From assembly GCA_035236585.1 (NCBI GenBank), contig CP141132.1:18885945-18949944 (forward strand): 64,000 bases of DNA, written 5' to 3'. Of the stretch, positions 1-12,373 are shown one piece after another; the first letter of the stretch is position 1, and every line of letters starts with the position of its first letter. The notes under the pieces are model-generated. The model saw nothing but the letters and a program-made list of their open reading frames with translations, did no database searches and was not told the origin of the DNA. Made by a program: the position numbers and the translations under genes. The DNA comes from Warburgia ugandensis. Its lineage: Eukaryota; Streptophyta; Magnoliopsida; Canellales; Canellaceae.

Positions 1-2064
1 CTCTGTTCGTCTGTCTGAGGATGGAATGTTGTTTCTAAATTTTAGTCTCGATCCTAATGCCTCTTACACGCTCTTCCAGTATTTTGAGGTAAACTGAGTA
101 TCTCGATCTGATATAATTGTCAAGGGAACTCCATGAAGACTTACGATCTCCTTAACATATAATTTCGCTAAACTATCCATGGTCTGATTCTGTCTGATAG
201 GAAGGAAATGAGCAGACTTGGTCAACCTGTCCACAACAAGTTATATCATGTCGTGGTCACTAGCAGTCCTCGGAAGCCCCAAAACAAAGTCCATGGTAAT
301 ATGATCCCACTTCCATTCAGGAAGGTCCAGTGTCTGAAGTAGCCCTGATGGATGCTGATGCTCAGCCTTAACCTGCTGACAGGTCAAACATCGTGCAACA
401 CACTCTCTAACATCCTTCTTCATACCATTCCACCAGAAATGTCTCCTAAGATCCTGATACATCTTTGTACCTCCAAGATGGATTGTATACGGGACTGGTG
501 TGCTTCTTGAAGTAACTCACGCCACAATTCATCATATGTCGGTTCTACCAACCTTCCCTTAAATCTGACTCCTCCATCTAGTCCCCTCGAAAAATCTGCC
601 TTATCTGTTAGATCATGTGTCTCTTTATCTTTGTCCTGTGCCTCTAAGATCCTATCGAAGAACTTAGATCGAGTTGACAAATTGGTAATCATTACTCTAG
701 ACTTCCTACTCAGGGCATCAGCAATGACGTTAGCCTTCACTGGATGGTACTGTATGGTGAAGTCGAAGTCCTTGAGATACTCCATCCATCTACGTTGCCT
801 CATGTTCAAATCACTCTAAGTAAAGAAGTACTTGAGGCTCTTATGATCAGTGAATACCTCAAATCTCTCACCATAAAGATAATGTCTCCAGGACTTCAAC
901 GTAAATACCACCACTGCTAACTCCAAATCATGTGTTGGGTAATTTACCTCATGTGTCTTCAACTGTCTTGACTTATATGCAATTACCTTCCCATGTTGCA
1001 TCAACACTGCTCCTAATCCCTTGGCAGAGGCATCGCAATAAACCACATAACCGCTTTCACCTGATGGTAAAGTCAATACTGAACAATAGTAAGTATCCTC
1101 TTGAGCTCTTGGAAGCTCTCCTTGCAAGCCTCGGTCCATACAAATTGAGTGTCTTTCCTGGTCAGGGTGGTCAATGGTAATGCAATCTTAGAGAATCCCT
1201 TTATGAAACGATGATAGTATCCTACCAAACTAAGAAAACTGTGTATCTCAGTCACTGTCTTAAGCCTTTCCCAATGTAGTACTGCCTCAACTTTCGCTAG
1301 ATCCATGGCCACTCCATCTTTAGATACGATGTGGCCTAAGAACTGCACCTGGTTTAACGAAAAATCACACTTACTGAACTTGGCATACAACTGATGTCAA
1401 CGAAATGTGTCCAATACCGTGTGGAGATGCTCTCTATGTGCCTCATGACTAGGCGAATAAATTAAGATGTCATCTATGAATACAATCATGAACTTATCCA
1501 AATAAGCTCAGAAAACACGGTTCATTAGATCCATGAACAATGCCGGTGCGTTCGTCAATCCAAACGGCATCACTAAGAACTCATAATGACCATAACAACT
1601 CCTAAAAGCAGTCTTCGAGATATCCTCTTCTCTTACCCTCAACTGATGATATCCTGATGGAACACTTGTGCTGATTGGAGCTGATCAAACAAGTCATCTA
1701 TACATGGCAAAGGGTATCGGTTCTTTATAGTAACACTGTTCAACAACTGATAGTCAATGCATAGTCTCAGTGATTCGTCCTTTTTCTTCACGAAAAGTAC
1801 TGGTGCTCCCCATGGTGATCCACTTGGCCTGATGAACCCCTTATCCATTAACTCTTGCAACTGCACTTTAAACTCTCTCAACTCTACTAGAGCCATTCTA
1901 TATGGTGCCTTAGAAATAGGCGATGTACCCAACACCAAGTCAATGGTAAAGTCAACCTCCCTGCTTGACGGCAATCCTGGTAACTCCTTAGGAAAGACAT
2001 AAGCAAATTCACGGACAACATCAATCTCATCAAGTCGTGGTTGCTCCTTGTCCTCAACCATCAC
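1..2064 (-). pseudogene. Ty3/gypsy pol remnant: reverse transcriptase, RNase H, integrase
   Basis: Reverse transcriptase begins near 2064. It carries the block around [14 protein letters not shown], the RLCIDY block, the stretch PFGLTNAP, and the catalytic box [10 protein letters not shown] (about 1450-1480), so both active-site aspartates are present. RNase H follows at 1139-816 with YCDAS and [10 protein letters not shown], then the connection block [12 protein letters not shown] and DALSRKS (about 809-690). The integrase N-terminal zinc finger (H2C2) lies at about 510-360, with HFWW and CLTCQQVK. The start of the core, WDHITMDFV, is at about 320-290. Position 1 is still inside the core, at an FHPQTDGQ-like stretch. 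Several stops (for example just before the RT box near 1506 and near 1392) and frame changes split the reading into at least five pieces. No working polyprotein is expected. Confidence 0.92.
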
Positions 2065-3731
2065 ATACGCGAGGAACGTGCTACACCCTCGTGCATAAAA
2101 TCATGCCGCCTTCATAGCAGAAATGATGCATGTACCTGACTGATCTTTCCTACACTAGAACACTATTTCTGGTTGCTCAGGTATAAGAAAAGTGATCTGC
2201 TTCTTTCGGCAGTCTACCATAGCCCAATAGTTGGCTAACCAATCCATTCTAAGAATAATATCATAGTCTACCATGTCTAGTAAGATGAAGTTAGTGTCCA
2301 GACTCATGCCTGATATCTCTATGGGTATCTCTCAAAGATATTCGGTTGTCTCTACTATCGCCCCCACCGATGTCATAATATCTAATCCAAATGCTAATTT
2401 GTGCACACATACATCAAGGCAAGATGCAAAAATGCATGATATAAAAGAATGTGTAGACCTTGTGTCAAAAAGGGCCCTAGCATGTCGATCTAAGACTAGA
2501 AGAGTACCTTCAATGACCTAGTGTGATGCCTGCGCCTGTCCTAATGTGATAGTGAATACTCGTCCTTGACTATGTGGCGTGGTAGCTATCTCTGTACCCA
2601 TCTTGGTCTGTCTCTCTCTCTCTGCCCCTTAGGATAGTCTTTAATGAAATGGCCTACCTCTCCACAATTGAAGCACCTGTATGGTTGTCTCTGGAAAGGT
2701 GCATGGTGCTGTCGCTGTGGTTGAGGCTGCCTCTAATGCTATGGCGTAACAGATCTATTGCACCCTCACCCAGGGTGCCAACCCTTACACCTATCACATC
2801 TCTTCCTCTCTGTATCTCTCTTAAACTTAGCCTGCGGTGGATGACCTGATGCACCATGTGTCTGCATAGCACTAAACGGTCTCTTGACCTTAAAGGGCTG
2901 GTACGCACCCCCTTTAGTCCTGAGAGAGTTCTTCTCATGCATGGAAGCCATGTCAGCTACATCTCACACAGAAGTGGGTCACGAAGTAATCACTTGATCT
3001 CTCAGCCAAGGTGTCAACCCATCCACAAATCTGTCTATTGCCTCCTCGTCTGAGGCAAGCGGATGAGGTACAAATCTCCTCAGTTGTGTAAATCGGTTCA
3101 GATACTACTGAACCGTCATGTCTCTCTGCTCCAAGGTGGCAAACTCTTTCTTCAATGACTATAATGAATGGGGTGGGAAGTACTGAGTGTCAAAAGCCTA
3201 TTTAAAGGCTGCCCATGTCATCGTCTCGGTAGGATCTGGTCTCGTAAGTGTAAAGGTCTACTACCAAAAGCCTGCCTCACCCTTCAATATGTAGGCGGCT
3301 ACTCTATCTTGATCCTCTAGTGCAATCTTCATAGCGTCAAATGTCCTTTCAGCCTCAAATAGCCATCGCTCGACCTCCTCAGTGTCACCATCTCCATAAA
3401 AGGGTTTCACCATCTTTTGAAGTCTCTTTAATAGCTTATCTGTCTTCTTAGGGTCACTAGTAGCATTACCCTTAGTGGTCTTAGGTGCTGGTGGTTCTTG
3501 TACTGGTTGGGAGGAATGAACTGACGAGACCACAGGTGCCACTTGAGGTGGTGGAATAGGGCTAGGGTTAACAGTGTGAACAACAGTCCTAACTTGTTGC
3601 TGTATGAGTGGTATTAGCCCTGACATTGATCGATTCAATAACTCGGCATCTTGATCCCCTTGATTAGAGGACTCAGTAGGTGGGGCAATTGGTGTAACAG
3701 GGGTAGACCTTGTCCTTCTTCAATGAGCCAT
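2065..3731 (-). pseudogene. Ty3/gypsy gag (and protease region) remnant
   Basis: A candidate start ATG lies at 3729-3731 and is followed at codon 4 by TGA. A proline-rich segment follows. The conserved gag block is at 3400-3270 (FYGDGDTEEVERWLFEAER, then AAYILKGEAGFW), which matches the plant retrotransposon gag domain. The zinc-knuckle part is at about 2800-2630: a degenerate first pair (CDRCKGWHPG) and then C-F-N-C-G-E-V-G-H-F-I-K-D-Y, where the last Cys of the CCHC box is Tyr. The protease should lie at about 2560-2070 but I cannot point to a clean DTG/DSG site. Stops and frameshifts are frequent. Confidence 0.85.
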
Positions 3732-3860
3732 CTATCAAAAGTTTCAAATATTACTAAGTGTTAAGTTCCTCTCTCGTAGTCTCTCTCTCCCTACTAACAT
3801 TTATGGATTGTTACTCACATATAATTGGACATTTGCAAGGATTATGATGGACTAGACTGG

Positions 3861-3872
3861 GCTTTGATACCA
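3861..3872 (-). other. Primer binding site, initiator tRNA-Met type
   Basis: On the minus strand the 12 bases read TGGTATCAAAGC, complementary to the 3' end of plant initiator tRNA-Met with one change from the usual TGGTATCAGAGC. The site lies three bases inside the LTR edge, where minus-strand DNA synthesis would be primed, and it fixes the element's orientation. Confidence 0.88.
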
Positions 3873-3875
3873 ACT

Positions 3876-6597
3876 TGTAACACCCTGAGATTTTTTTGAC
3901 ATTTTTTTAATAATAATAATAATAGCATTTTGGATCCCATGAGAAAAAGTTTTATTAATTTGTTTACTAAAACATTTCTTGAAAACCTCCGGGTGTTATT
4001 TTCTTTTTCCAAAACATCCACTTTAATTCACAACATAAGTATAATTTCGTGATAATAGCATTGATATAATAAACATGTCAATCAACGTCAAAATGCATTG
4101 GCGCCTTTATTTTCAAATCAATAAATATCCAAAACGCAATAATAATATGGCCTAAGGTCTATCCATCATAGCATCCCATTAAATGTTCATCATATGGTTA
4201 AGTGTCTTAATCAAATCCATAGAATAAAAGTATACAGTCCATATAGAAAGTCGAATTGCAGTCCTATTTATTAACTCACATAAATATCTATAACTCAAGT
4301 AAGGAAATCTCCCACTGCTATCACAGTTTCTCCACAATCTTGCCTTTCTTAATGTCGTGCTCGAGATCTAAGGCATTGCAAAACAAAGCAATGCCTCAGC
4401 AAGCTATTACTTATGCAGGTACATAGACAATTAATGTAATAAAGATGAAATAAAGGTAATGACAAAATAAAATATCTATCATTTATGACGATAAAATCAT
4501 TATAACTCATTCCGACATAATATCCATTTATCGAGTATGCCTAACCATGCATTCCAAGGATTTAAGACATGATATGAATCAATGCAAATGAGCATACAAT
4601 AATAATAATGGCACCCTAAGGTAATGTGTCCCACAAGCGTCATATAAACAAATATCATTGATCATGAGTACTCATATCCAACCTCTGAGTGTCGTCACAC
4701 CCAAGCATATCATTTCATCACTATGCTCATCATGCAAGCACACATAATAAGAGTATGGGTCATCATGCCGCAGTGGCAACCCTCCATGGGTCTCAACCAC
4801 CGCTGCTCCTTGTCGACACTGTAACGGGAGACTTAGCGTCCATCCCCATGGAAAGGCCTAGACCGGTAGTGTGGACTATCCATGTTACCAAACCCCAACC
4901 GAATGCCATCTACGGGCAGGTGTCTATCATATCAAAATCTCATCACATCACAAATCTTGGAGGGTGGGTGGCTAGCCCTATCCCTCCTAGCATGACGCCC
5001 ACTGGGTGAGAGCACCCGTCATAAACACACAAAACAAAGAAATCATATGTATGTTAAAACTCAAGAGTACTCATAGCATGCAATCCGCAAGGCACGCCCC
5101 TCATCCTAGGGTTAGCCTATAAAAGGACCAGCCACCAAGTCTCCACTTTTCTTTCTCATGCAAATCCATTAATTTCAATGATGTAATAAAGAAAAGAAAT
5201 TTCTAATTATGCATAATAGATAATATCATCTCATAAAATCATCGGATCATAAAACCATTCGACACATGATTGAAATCAAGTAACAATCGTAGTATAAAGC
5301 TCTATATCTCACAAAATCAGTGACTAATAATAAGTGCCATGTAAATCATACTCAATCAAAATGGTGTGATAGATGCATAGTTTTAAAAATCAAAATAAAA
5401 CATTAATTGTTGTCACCTACCTCGACGTAAGATCACTTAGTTCGCTCGTAAAATCCATTTGACTTATATGTTCAGATGCACATGTACATGTCACATCACT
5501 ATTTTAAAAATTTTCTAAAGTAAAAGTGGTTATTTATAAGTTTTTAGGTTAAATCTAGGTCCGCGTCGTCAAGACAATCGCAACGCCTCTTTCGGGTCGC
5601 GATTTAGACCTTTGTAGCTCTCAAAATCAAGTTTTTTGTGAAAATACTTCATAAATTAATATTATTAATTTATAGGGTGTTGGGCGGTGCGCTGGTTTAC
5701 ACTGAGTTACATCGGCGACGCGGAAACCGGTGCTGGAGAAGATGACCGGCTTCCGGTCATCTCCGGTGACCCTACAGGTGTCCAAATCACTTGGTTTTTG
5801 AGCCATTTTGTTCAAACTTTTGTCTAGTTTCCATTTCTATCATCCTTTTGGATTAATTTTTCCAAAAACTATGGCTTTTATGAAATTTTTTCCATGTTCC
5901 TAAAACTTCCCTAGGCACTGTTCTTCACATTTTTTTTGGCAAAACTAGCTGTTGGATCTCTCCCAAATTTAATGGGTTTGATCTTAGGTCTCTTGTACAC
6001 TATATGGAAGGTTCGATTTGAAATCTAACAGGGTTTCCTTAGTTTTTTCATGTATTTTCTATTTTTCAATATACTTATTTAATATAAAAATCAAGGTTTT
6101 AGGACTTACCTTGTTTTGCTAGGCGTTGGTGGATGTTGCCGGAGCCTTACTTGCCGAAAAGCTAGAATTTTGTAGAGCTAGGGTTTTAGGGAAAAACTCA
6201 ATGAATACGGGAAAGGTGGTGTGATTAAGGCCATGAGGAGGGAGATATAGGTTGTAGTGGGAAAGGGAAAAGGAAACTCTTCCCTTTCATGTCTCCTTCT
6301 GCCAATTTCTCCAGTGAATTTGCTAGAGCTGGTAGAGACGTGTAGAAGAAGGGGGTGTCGTTATCAATTCAGGCCCATGTGTTTTACATCTCTGCAAGTT
6401 TACCAAAATACCCCTATCACTTCCACGGCTCATAACTCCTTATTTTGAGCTCCATTTTCTGCGATCTTTATGGCGTTGGAATCCTATCGATGAGCAATTT
6501 CTAATTTTTAAGTTTTCAGGATCAAATTCCATCTATAAATTTTTATCTAATTTATTAAATAAATTCTTAATTTATACCAAAAATTAAAGATATTACA
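3876..6597 (-). repeat. 5' LTR of the Ty3/gypsy element, 2.7 kb
   Basis: On the plus strand the block starts TGTAACACCCTGAGA and ends AAAGATATTACA, giving TG...CA ends; on the minus strand it runs TGTAATATCT to GGGTGTTACA. Inner edge: 3 bp from the primer site. Outer edge: flanked by AAGTG. The central part at 4740-5020 carries a GC-richer block that recurs in the LTRs at 20685, 43892 and 60828, ending near a conserved CCCACTGG-like stretch. The reading frame at 4689-5009 lies in this block and is not a gene. The other LTR is outside the window, so the target duplication cannot be checked. Confidence 0.85.
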
Positions 6598-6598
6598 A

Positions 6599-6866
6599 AG
6601 TGGGAGTCTAAGATGAGAAAGAATGGAAAAGTTACAAAACTAGGAGTTGTAGGGAGCAGAGAGAAAAATAAAAGTGTCGAGGATAGGGTAGAGAGTGCAA
6701 GAGAGACCTCTTAGTTGGAATCTAATTAAAGTAGGATTTTTGAATGGGTTAGGATTCCCAGGATCTAGGAAGAGTGCTAATCATAAAGGAAGCTTAACGC
6801 CCAGTTTAGGATGGCAGTCCCTCTTAATTTCAAAAAAGATGGGACCCTAGAGACTCCTAAAGGGTT
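6599..6866 (+). repeat. Direct duplication, copy 1 (268 bp)
   Basis: Matches 7291-7559 almost base for base, with only a handful of substitutions and a one-base indel near 6746. It begins two bases outside the end of the gypsy LTR (6597), so the LTR element probably landed in or at the edge of this unit. The two copies are 692 bp apart. Confidence 0.92.
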
Positions 6867-7174
6867 TGAGCATGAGAAGAGAGAAAGGGAAATAGAAACA
6901 CCTTTCTCAAGACTCCAAAAACTCTTAGAGAAACTTTTGGTAGACTTTGCTCTAATTTATCTCAACCTCTCATATATATCTCCCGCTTGTTGGATTTAGA
7001 TAGGAGGAGGGCTATTTATTGGTGTAGATGAGCAGGTAGTTATGAGAAGTTTAGGAAAGTCAAAGTGTTAAGAGGTGGGTGGGAAAAGGAAATGTGGGAG
7101 AGGGAGATAAATGGAGAGTTGCAATTAGCTAAGAACTTAAAAAAAGGGATAGAGGTAGAAGGAGAGTAGAAAAC

Positions 7175-7176
<2 letters not shown>

Positions 7177-7240
<64 letters not shown>
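7177..7240 (+). repeat. (GA)32 microsatellite
   Basis: An uninterrupted GA dinucleotide run of 64 bases lies between the two copies of the 268-bp duplication. A perfect tract this long is likely to vary in length between individuals. Confidence 0.98.
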
Positions 7241-7244
<4 letters not shown>

Positions 7245-7290
7245 ATGGATTTGTGGGAAACATTAAGTGATAGAGATAGAGTTATGGAAG

Positions 7291-7559
7291 AGTGGAAGTC
7301 TAAGATGAGAAAGAATGGAAAAGTTACAAAACTAGGAGTCGTAGGGAGCAGAGAGAAAAATAAAAGTGTCGAGGATAGGGTAGAGAGTGCAAGAGAGACC
7401 TCTTAGTTGGAATCTAATTAAAGTAGGATTTTTGAATGGGTTAGGATTACCCGAGATCTAGGAAGAGTGTTAATCATAAAGGAAGCTTAACGCCTAGTTT
7501 AGGATGGCAGTCCCTCTTAATTTCAAAAAAGATGGGGCCCTAGAGACTCTTAAAGGGTT
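7291..7559 (+). repeat. Direct duplication, copy 2 (269 bp)
   Basis: Second copy of the 6599-6866 block in the same orientation. Sequence after 7560 differs from that after 6866, so this is a limited segmental duplication, not a longer tandem array. Confidence 0.92.
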
Positions 7560-8284
7560 CTTACTCCTAGTGAGCCAACTCATCCATTTTCTCTTTACAT
7601 GTTAAAATTAAAGTGAAACCACTTTTCTTAAGTAAGAGATTCTAGGAAAAAAAATATTATTCTTTAAGTAGATAGAAATTTGCATGAGTTAGGACTCTCT
7701 TATGACTTAAGAAGTGGTTCGATTTTGTGGGAATATTCTCCAATTAAAGGGCCCACCTTTCTCCCTACTATTTGAATTTAGAATTAAAATAGGAATTTCT
7801 TAAGAAAATCCCCAAGTTTAAGAGTCTACAATTAATAACTAGGATATACAAAGAATGATGATTAGGATATACAAAGAAATCAAAGACATAGGACTCAAAG
7901 TGAGCCCTACCTTTTCTTTCTCTCTCCTAAATTTTCCCTTTTTGATGAGGGTTTATGGGAAAAGAGGGCATCCCATTTGATTGCTTGTCATCCCTTAATT
8001 TTGGAAAGCAAAAGAAAAGAAGTTTGGGGAAAATGGAATATGGTAATAAATGTAAGTCTCACTTCTCCTTTTCTCTCTCTTGATTTTTGAATTTTAGAGA
8101 GATTTGGATACTAGATGAAGCACCCCCAAAGGGTTGCCCACAGTTCTAAATGCCTTAGGAGACTTGGACTTGAGGATTTAAGACAGTAGGAAACTAGAGA
8201 TCCTAACATAAAAGCTTTCTTAAAAGGAGTTTTCACATATGAGACCCTTCTTGGAGACTTCTAACCCATTTCAAGCATAGATAA

Positions 8285-11200
8285 TGTGTACACCCTATGT
8301 TTTTATAATACTTTTTAAGTACTCTTCAAAATTTGAGATCCCTTATTTGAAAATTCCCTTTAAAAACAAAACAATGAAAAAATATTTTCATTTAAAAGAA
8401 TTTTTAAAACCTTGGGTATCATTTCCCATTCAAACACAAGGACTTTACAATGGAATGAATGTCTCATTCCTATCAAACTTTCCTCTATTTTTTGGGCATA
8501 TAGGTATTTAACACATGAAATATGGAATACCTAATAGACTTACAAATCATTTTCATGTTTTGAAAACAAATACTAAAACTTATCATATCCTAGAACCTTC
8601 AGTCACAACCACATTACATTACATTCCACCAAATAGAAATGAGTACACTACTTCAAAATAAATATACATTCACATTCTTTAATAGATTCTAAAAAAAATC
8701 TTAAGTTTTAAGGCTTACCCTTTAGATACTGGAAGTCCCAATCTCCTATAATTATAATCAACAGTTTGGTCTCACATCCTCAAGTTGACCTATTCATCCT
8801 TACATTCTAATTCTTCAAATTGAAGACATTGTAAACAAATTAAAATGTCTCAGAAAGTTTGCGCTTGTGTAAGTAGAATAAGTCGCTATTTTGGCATGTA
8901 GTTCATGATTTACATAACCAATGTATTTTGGCAGTTGCTCATATCTAAACAAAATTTTGATGCTTCAAAATATGTGCACATGTTGAGACTATAAGTTTCC
9001 ATATCATATTCTCCATAAAATCAATTTACAGGCTTCAAGAAGTTCATTTGAATAAATCTTAAGACTTTCCTAATTTTTTGAAGATGTTAGTGCTTTATCC
9101 TGCCATAGGTATCCAATCATTCCATGCCTTTATTGTTTCATGAACATCTCATCATACAAAAATCCTTTTTCATGCATAAACACATAATCATCTAAGTTCA
9201 TCCACAACATGTAGTCCTTCAAGATCATTCATCATACATGATCATTCAGAATGGCACTATCAATGGTCTAAATTGTCTGTCATTCAATAATTGAATTAGT
9301 CTATAAGGATCAAGGTATTTAACATTCTTATCATCATGTGTACAGGTAGTCATCTCACATACTTTACTTCACGAACACACTACATTTCAAATTCATTTAT
9401 GATTCAATACATGATCGTGCAGAACCACTCATAATGCTTAATTAATCCAACACATACCTAAACCAAATGCTAAAAAATCCATTAGTCTAAAAAAATCAAT
9501 ATATATTAAAATAAATATATAAAAATCATCAATTAAATGCAAGTGTTAAAGCAAGATATTGATAAAAGATGGAGTTAGTCAGTAAAATTAAATGGCATAT
9601 TATATGCTTAAAAGTCCAAACATTAGCAAACCAACATTTGGTAAATCATCAGTTCAAAAAAACTAAAAGCTATTCATGGTTTCATGACCAAATCATTAGT
9701 TAAGGATGCACTTAAAATCTCAGCATCAAATCAAGTTGAAAACCAAAACTATAAAAATTGGGTGGTATATGGTCCTATCACCAGAACAATGGAATATAGT
9801 TCTACCAAATAGGCAATGACATATAATCCTAACACGACAAAAAAAGTCTAGACACTTTAGAGTGACCAACATGTCCAGTATGCCAATAACAACTAGAGTC
9901 CTATCCTTGTAGGGTGTTATAGTCACCCTGGGTAACTACTGTTGTCCTACATTTGCCACTGGTACCACATTACTCTTCGTTGGTCCCCATGGGTGATTAT
10001 TGGCTATCTAGGGAGCAATCCCCATGAAAACCACACCTTAAAATATCTCATTAAGCTAGTGCCTAAATCAAAGGGCAACGGCGCATTACTCATCCTAGCA
10101 TAGGGTCTCAAGACTTACAATCGCATGTAATGCATTTGCCAGAGGACTTATAGCTGCCTTGTAGCATGCATGCCTCAAGACTTACAGATACTCATAATGC
10201 TTGCTGTAGCACTTATGAATGCTTATCCAACACCTATCCAAAACATCAATCAAATAACATTTGCAGGTCTTACAACTACTCATAGAGTGCTTGTTTAAAC
10301 ATCAATCAAATAATAACTCAAGGACTTACAACCACTCCTAGATTGTCTACCTAAACATTGATCAAAGATCATGAGAGAAACCAAGTGGTCTGTAAAACCA
10401 TTTGCGAAAACATGGAATTCCTAATCACTCAATTTCTAGTATGAAAACCTTCCATTCATTTTCAACATAGGAGAACCTTTCAAATCCATAGTCAAACAAG
10501 CTATAAAATAGGGTTTCCATGAGATTTTAAAACATGCACTCATCATTCATTAGATAATGCACTTGTTATTCAAAAGCATGCATCTCATATCCACTTCAAA
10601 ACAACTAATGTTTAGCCATTCATGCTTGGTTCATAGCTCATGATCTCATAAATCTGGCATCAAATAGTTAATCAATGGTCAGGTCATAGAAAGAGGCCAA
10701 ATTTATCCCTGTTCTAGGGATTTGGTGATAAATCTATGGTCAAATCAAGCTGGAACTTGGATCAATTATGAATATAGGCATTTGATCTCTAATCCATGGT
10801 CAGATCAATGTGTGGAGTCGAATCAATCATAGATCGGATTGATTGGTGTTAAATCTATGGCAAAATCTAATTGGAAGCTCAAATTGATCATAGATCTAGG
10901 TGCCAAGTGGCTAATCAACTATTAGATCATCTTAAAGGGGTGGATTAGTCACATATCTAGAATTTAGTGACTGATCAATGGTTGGATCATTTTCGGGTTT
11001 GCCAATCAGTCACAAATTAGTTAGTTGAGGACTGGTCAATGTTTAGATCATGGTCAATGGTTGGATCGGTCATAGATCAGGTGTTCTGGTGTTTGATTGA
11101 CCTCTGATTATGATCAATGGTCAGATCTGTGTGGATCTACACATCTTGGATATGGGAAAGGGTCATTGGCATAGGGTGACAGATTGGGAGAAGAACCATA

Positions 11201-12273
11201 TGTGCCATCATTGGCTGCCAGGCAAGCATCGATAGAGAGAGAGGAAGAGGGAAAGCTCTAGCACAATTGGTCAACTCAAGCATGCACAATAGTCGAGCTA
11301 TGCTGAAGGGAGAAGAGAAAAGGGGAAGAGGGAAGAGACAATCTGGTGTGTTAACCCAGATTGGGTGGTCATGGTAGATCAGTTGTGTCAATGAAGAAAA
11401 GGACAGAGGGAGTAGGGAGGACAAGGGTTTTCTTTTCGTTGGTTGTGCCTAAGTTGCTGAAGGGGAAAAATGAGAGGAGGGGGAGAGGGTTTTGCATCAA
11501 TCAGCTTAGGCAATGGTGATGGGTTGACTGTGCTGGTTGAAAAGGAGAAGGGGTTTTGGCTTCAATGCTCATTACCAAAGAAGAGGGAGATCTAAAAGGG
11601 TCATGCGCTAGTGTTGATCTCATTCTGATTTCCAGAGAGGAAAGAGATAGTGGGGAGAGGAGAGAGAGACCACCATCAGTCTATTGATTTTGATTTCTCA
11701 TAAAATTGTTGAAAAAGAAGGGATCGAGAGGGTTTAGGGTTTCAGTTGGTGCCAGAGAAAATAGAGGGAAAGGAAATGGTGATGTTACACCAGTGCAAAA
11801 GGATCCTCTAGTGGGCTTTGCTGGTAGGGGATCAGAGTGAAGGGATTCAAGTAGGCAAGTTTTTGCCCTTCCTCTAGTAAGCCCACCCCCCACTCTCTCG
11901 TCTCTTTCGTAGGTCACTACCCGATGCAGGGTACATCCAAGCAACACATGGGAGCTTAACCTACTGCATGTCAAGCTCGGCTCCACATGTTGTACGTTAG
12001 TTTACCTAGATGGGTTAAGGTATCATTATCAATTTTGATCCTCATCAAATTAATGAAAATTTGATATTTTTCTACCCTGATCTTTGTTTTGTGCAAAATT
12101 TGTGTTGTTGGAATTGTCTCAATGTGGACATTGTAAATATTGAGGTTTAGCGTGTCAACTAAGTGTCTTTCAAAAGGTCAATTAAACATAACTGAAAATG
12201 CAAAATTCCAAATTTGCATCTCATTAAAATTAAAAATTACATAAAATAGAATTTGCAAATTGGGGTTATTACA
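8285..12273 (-). repeat. Solo LTR, about 4.0 kb, gypsy family (copy A1)
   Basis: The plus-strand start TGTGTACACCCTATG and the end TTGGGGTTATTACA give TG...CA ends. Read on the minus strand the start TGTAATAACCCCAATTTGC closely matches the start of the solo LTR at 20685. Flanks GATAA (8280-8284) and AATAA (12274-12278) fit a 5-bp target duplication with one change. The first 1.7 kb is collinear with 53824-54070 plus 57064-58560. No internal retrotransposon sequence lies on either side, hence a solo LTR. It is longer than its relatives here and may hold small insertions. Reading frames inside, such as 11137-11424 and 11681-11986, are not genes. Confidence 0.78.
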
Positions 12274-12373
12274 AATAAGGCTCGTAGGAGCCTTTCTATT
12301 AGAAAGTGGATGGAGGTGTTTGTGAAAAACATCCTTGTGATAGCTTGATAGGACCTTGTAGTGCACTACAAAA

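Larger units (their letters stand above)
1..6597 (-). mobile_element. Ty3/gypsy (chromovirus, Tekay/Del-like) LTR retrotransposon, 3' part outside the window
   Basis: Read on the minus strand the order is 5' LTR (6597-3876), tRNA-Met primer binding site, gag, protease, reverse transcriptase, RNase H, integrase. This is the gypsy order, with integrase last. The window edge falls inside the integrase core, so the rest of integrase and the 3' LTR lie outside. Stop codons and frameshifts break gag and pol, so this copy is dead. The RT, RNase H and integrase motifs resemble the Tekay/Del chromovirus lineage; that lineage call is from memory, and the chromodomain that would confirm it is outside the window. 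Confidence 0.9.
6598..8284. other. Gene-free segment between two LTRs, with a duplicated block
   Basis: I see no gene. The segment is purine-rich on the plus strand and holds a 268-bp direct duplication and a GA microsatellite, listed separately. The short reading frame at 6811-6999 is explained by this biased composition. Confidence 0.6.

Noticed and set aside
4689..5009. 106-codon open frame
   Set aside because: It lies in the central block of a gypsy LTR; the same block in other LTRs here does not keep the frame.
11137..11986. Two ~100-codon minus-strand frames
   Set aside because: Inside LTR copy A1. Composition is low-complexity (Leu/Pro/Ser from purine-rich DNA) with no domain.
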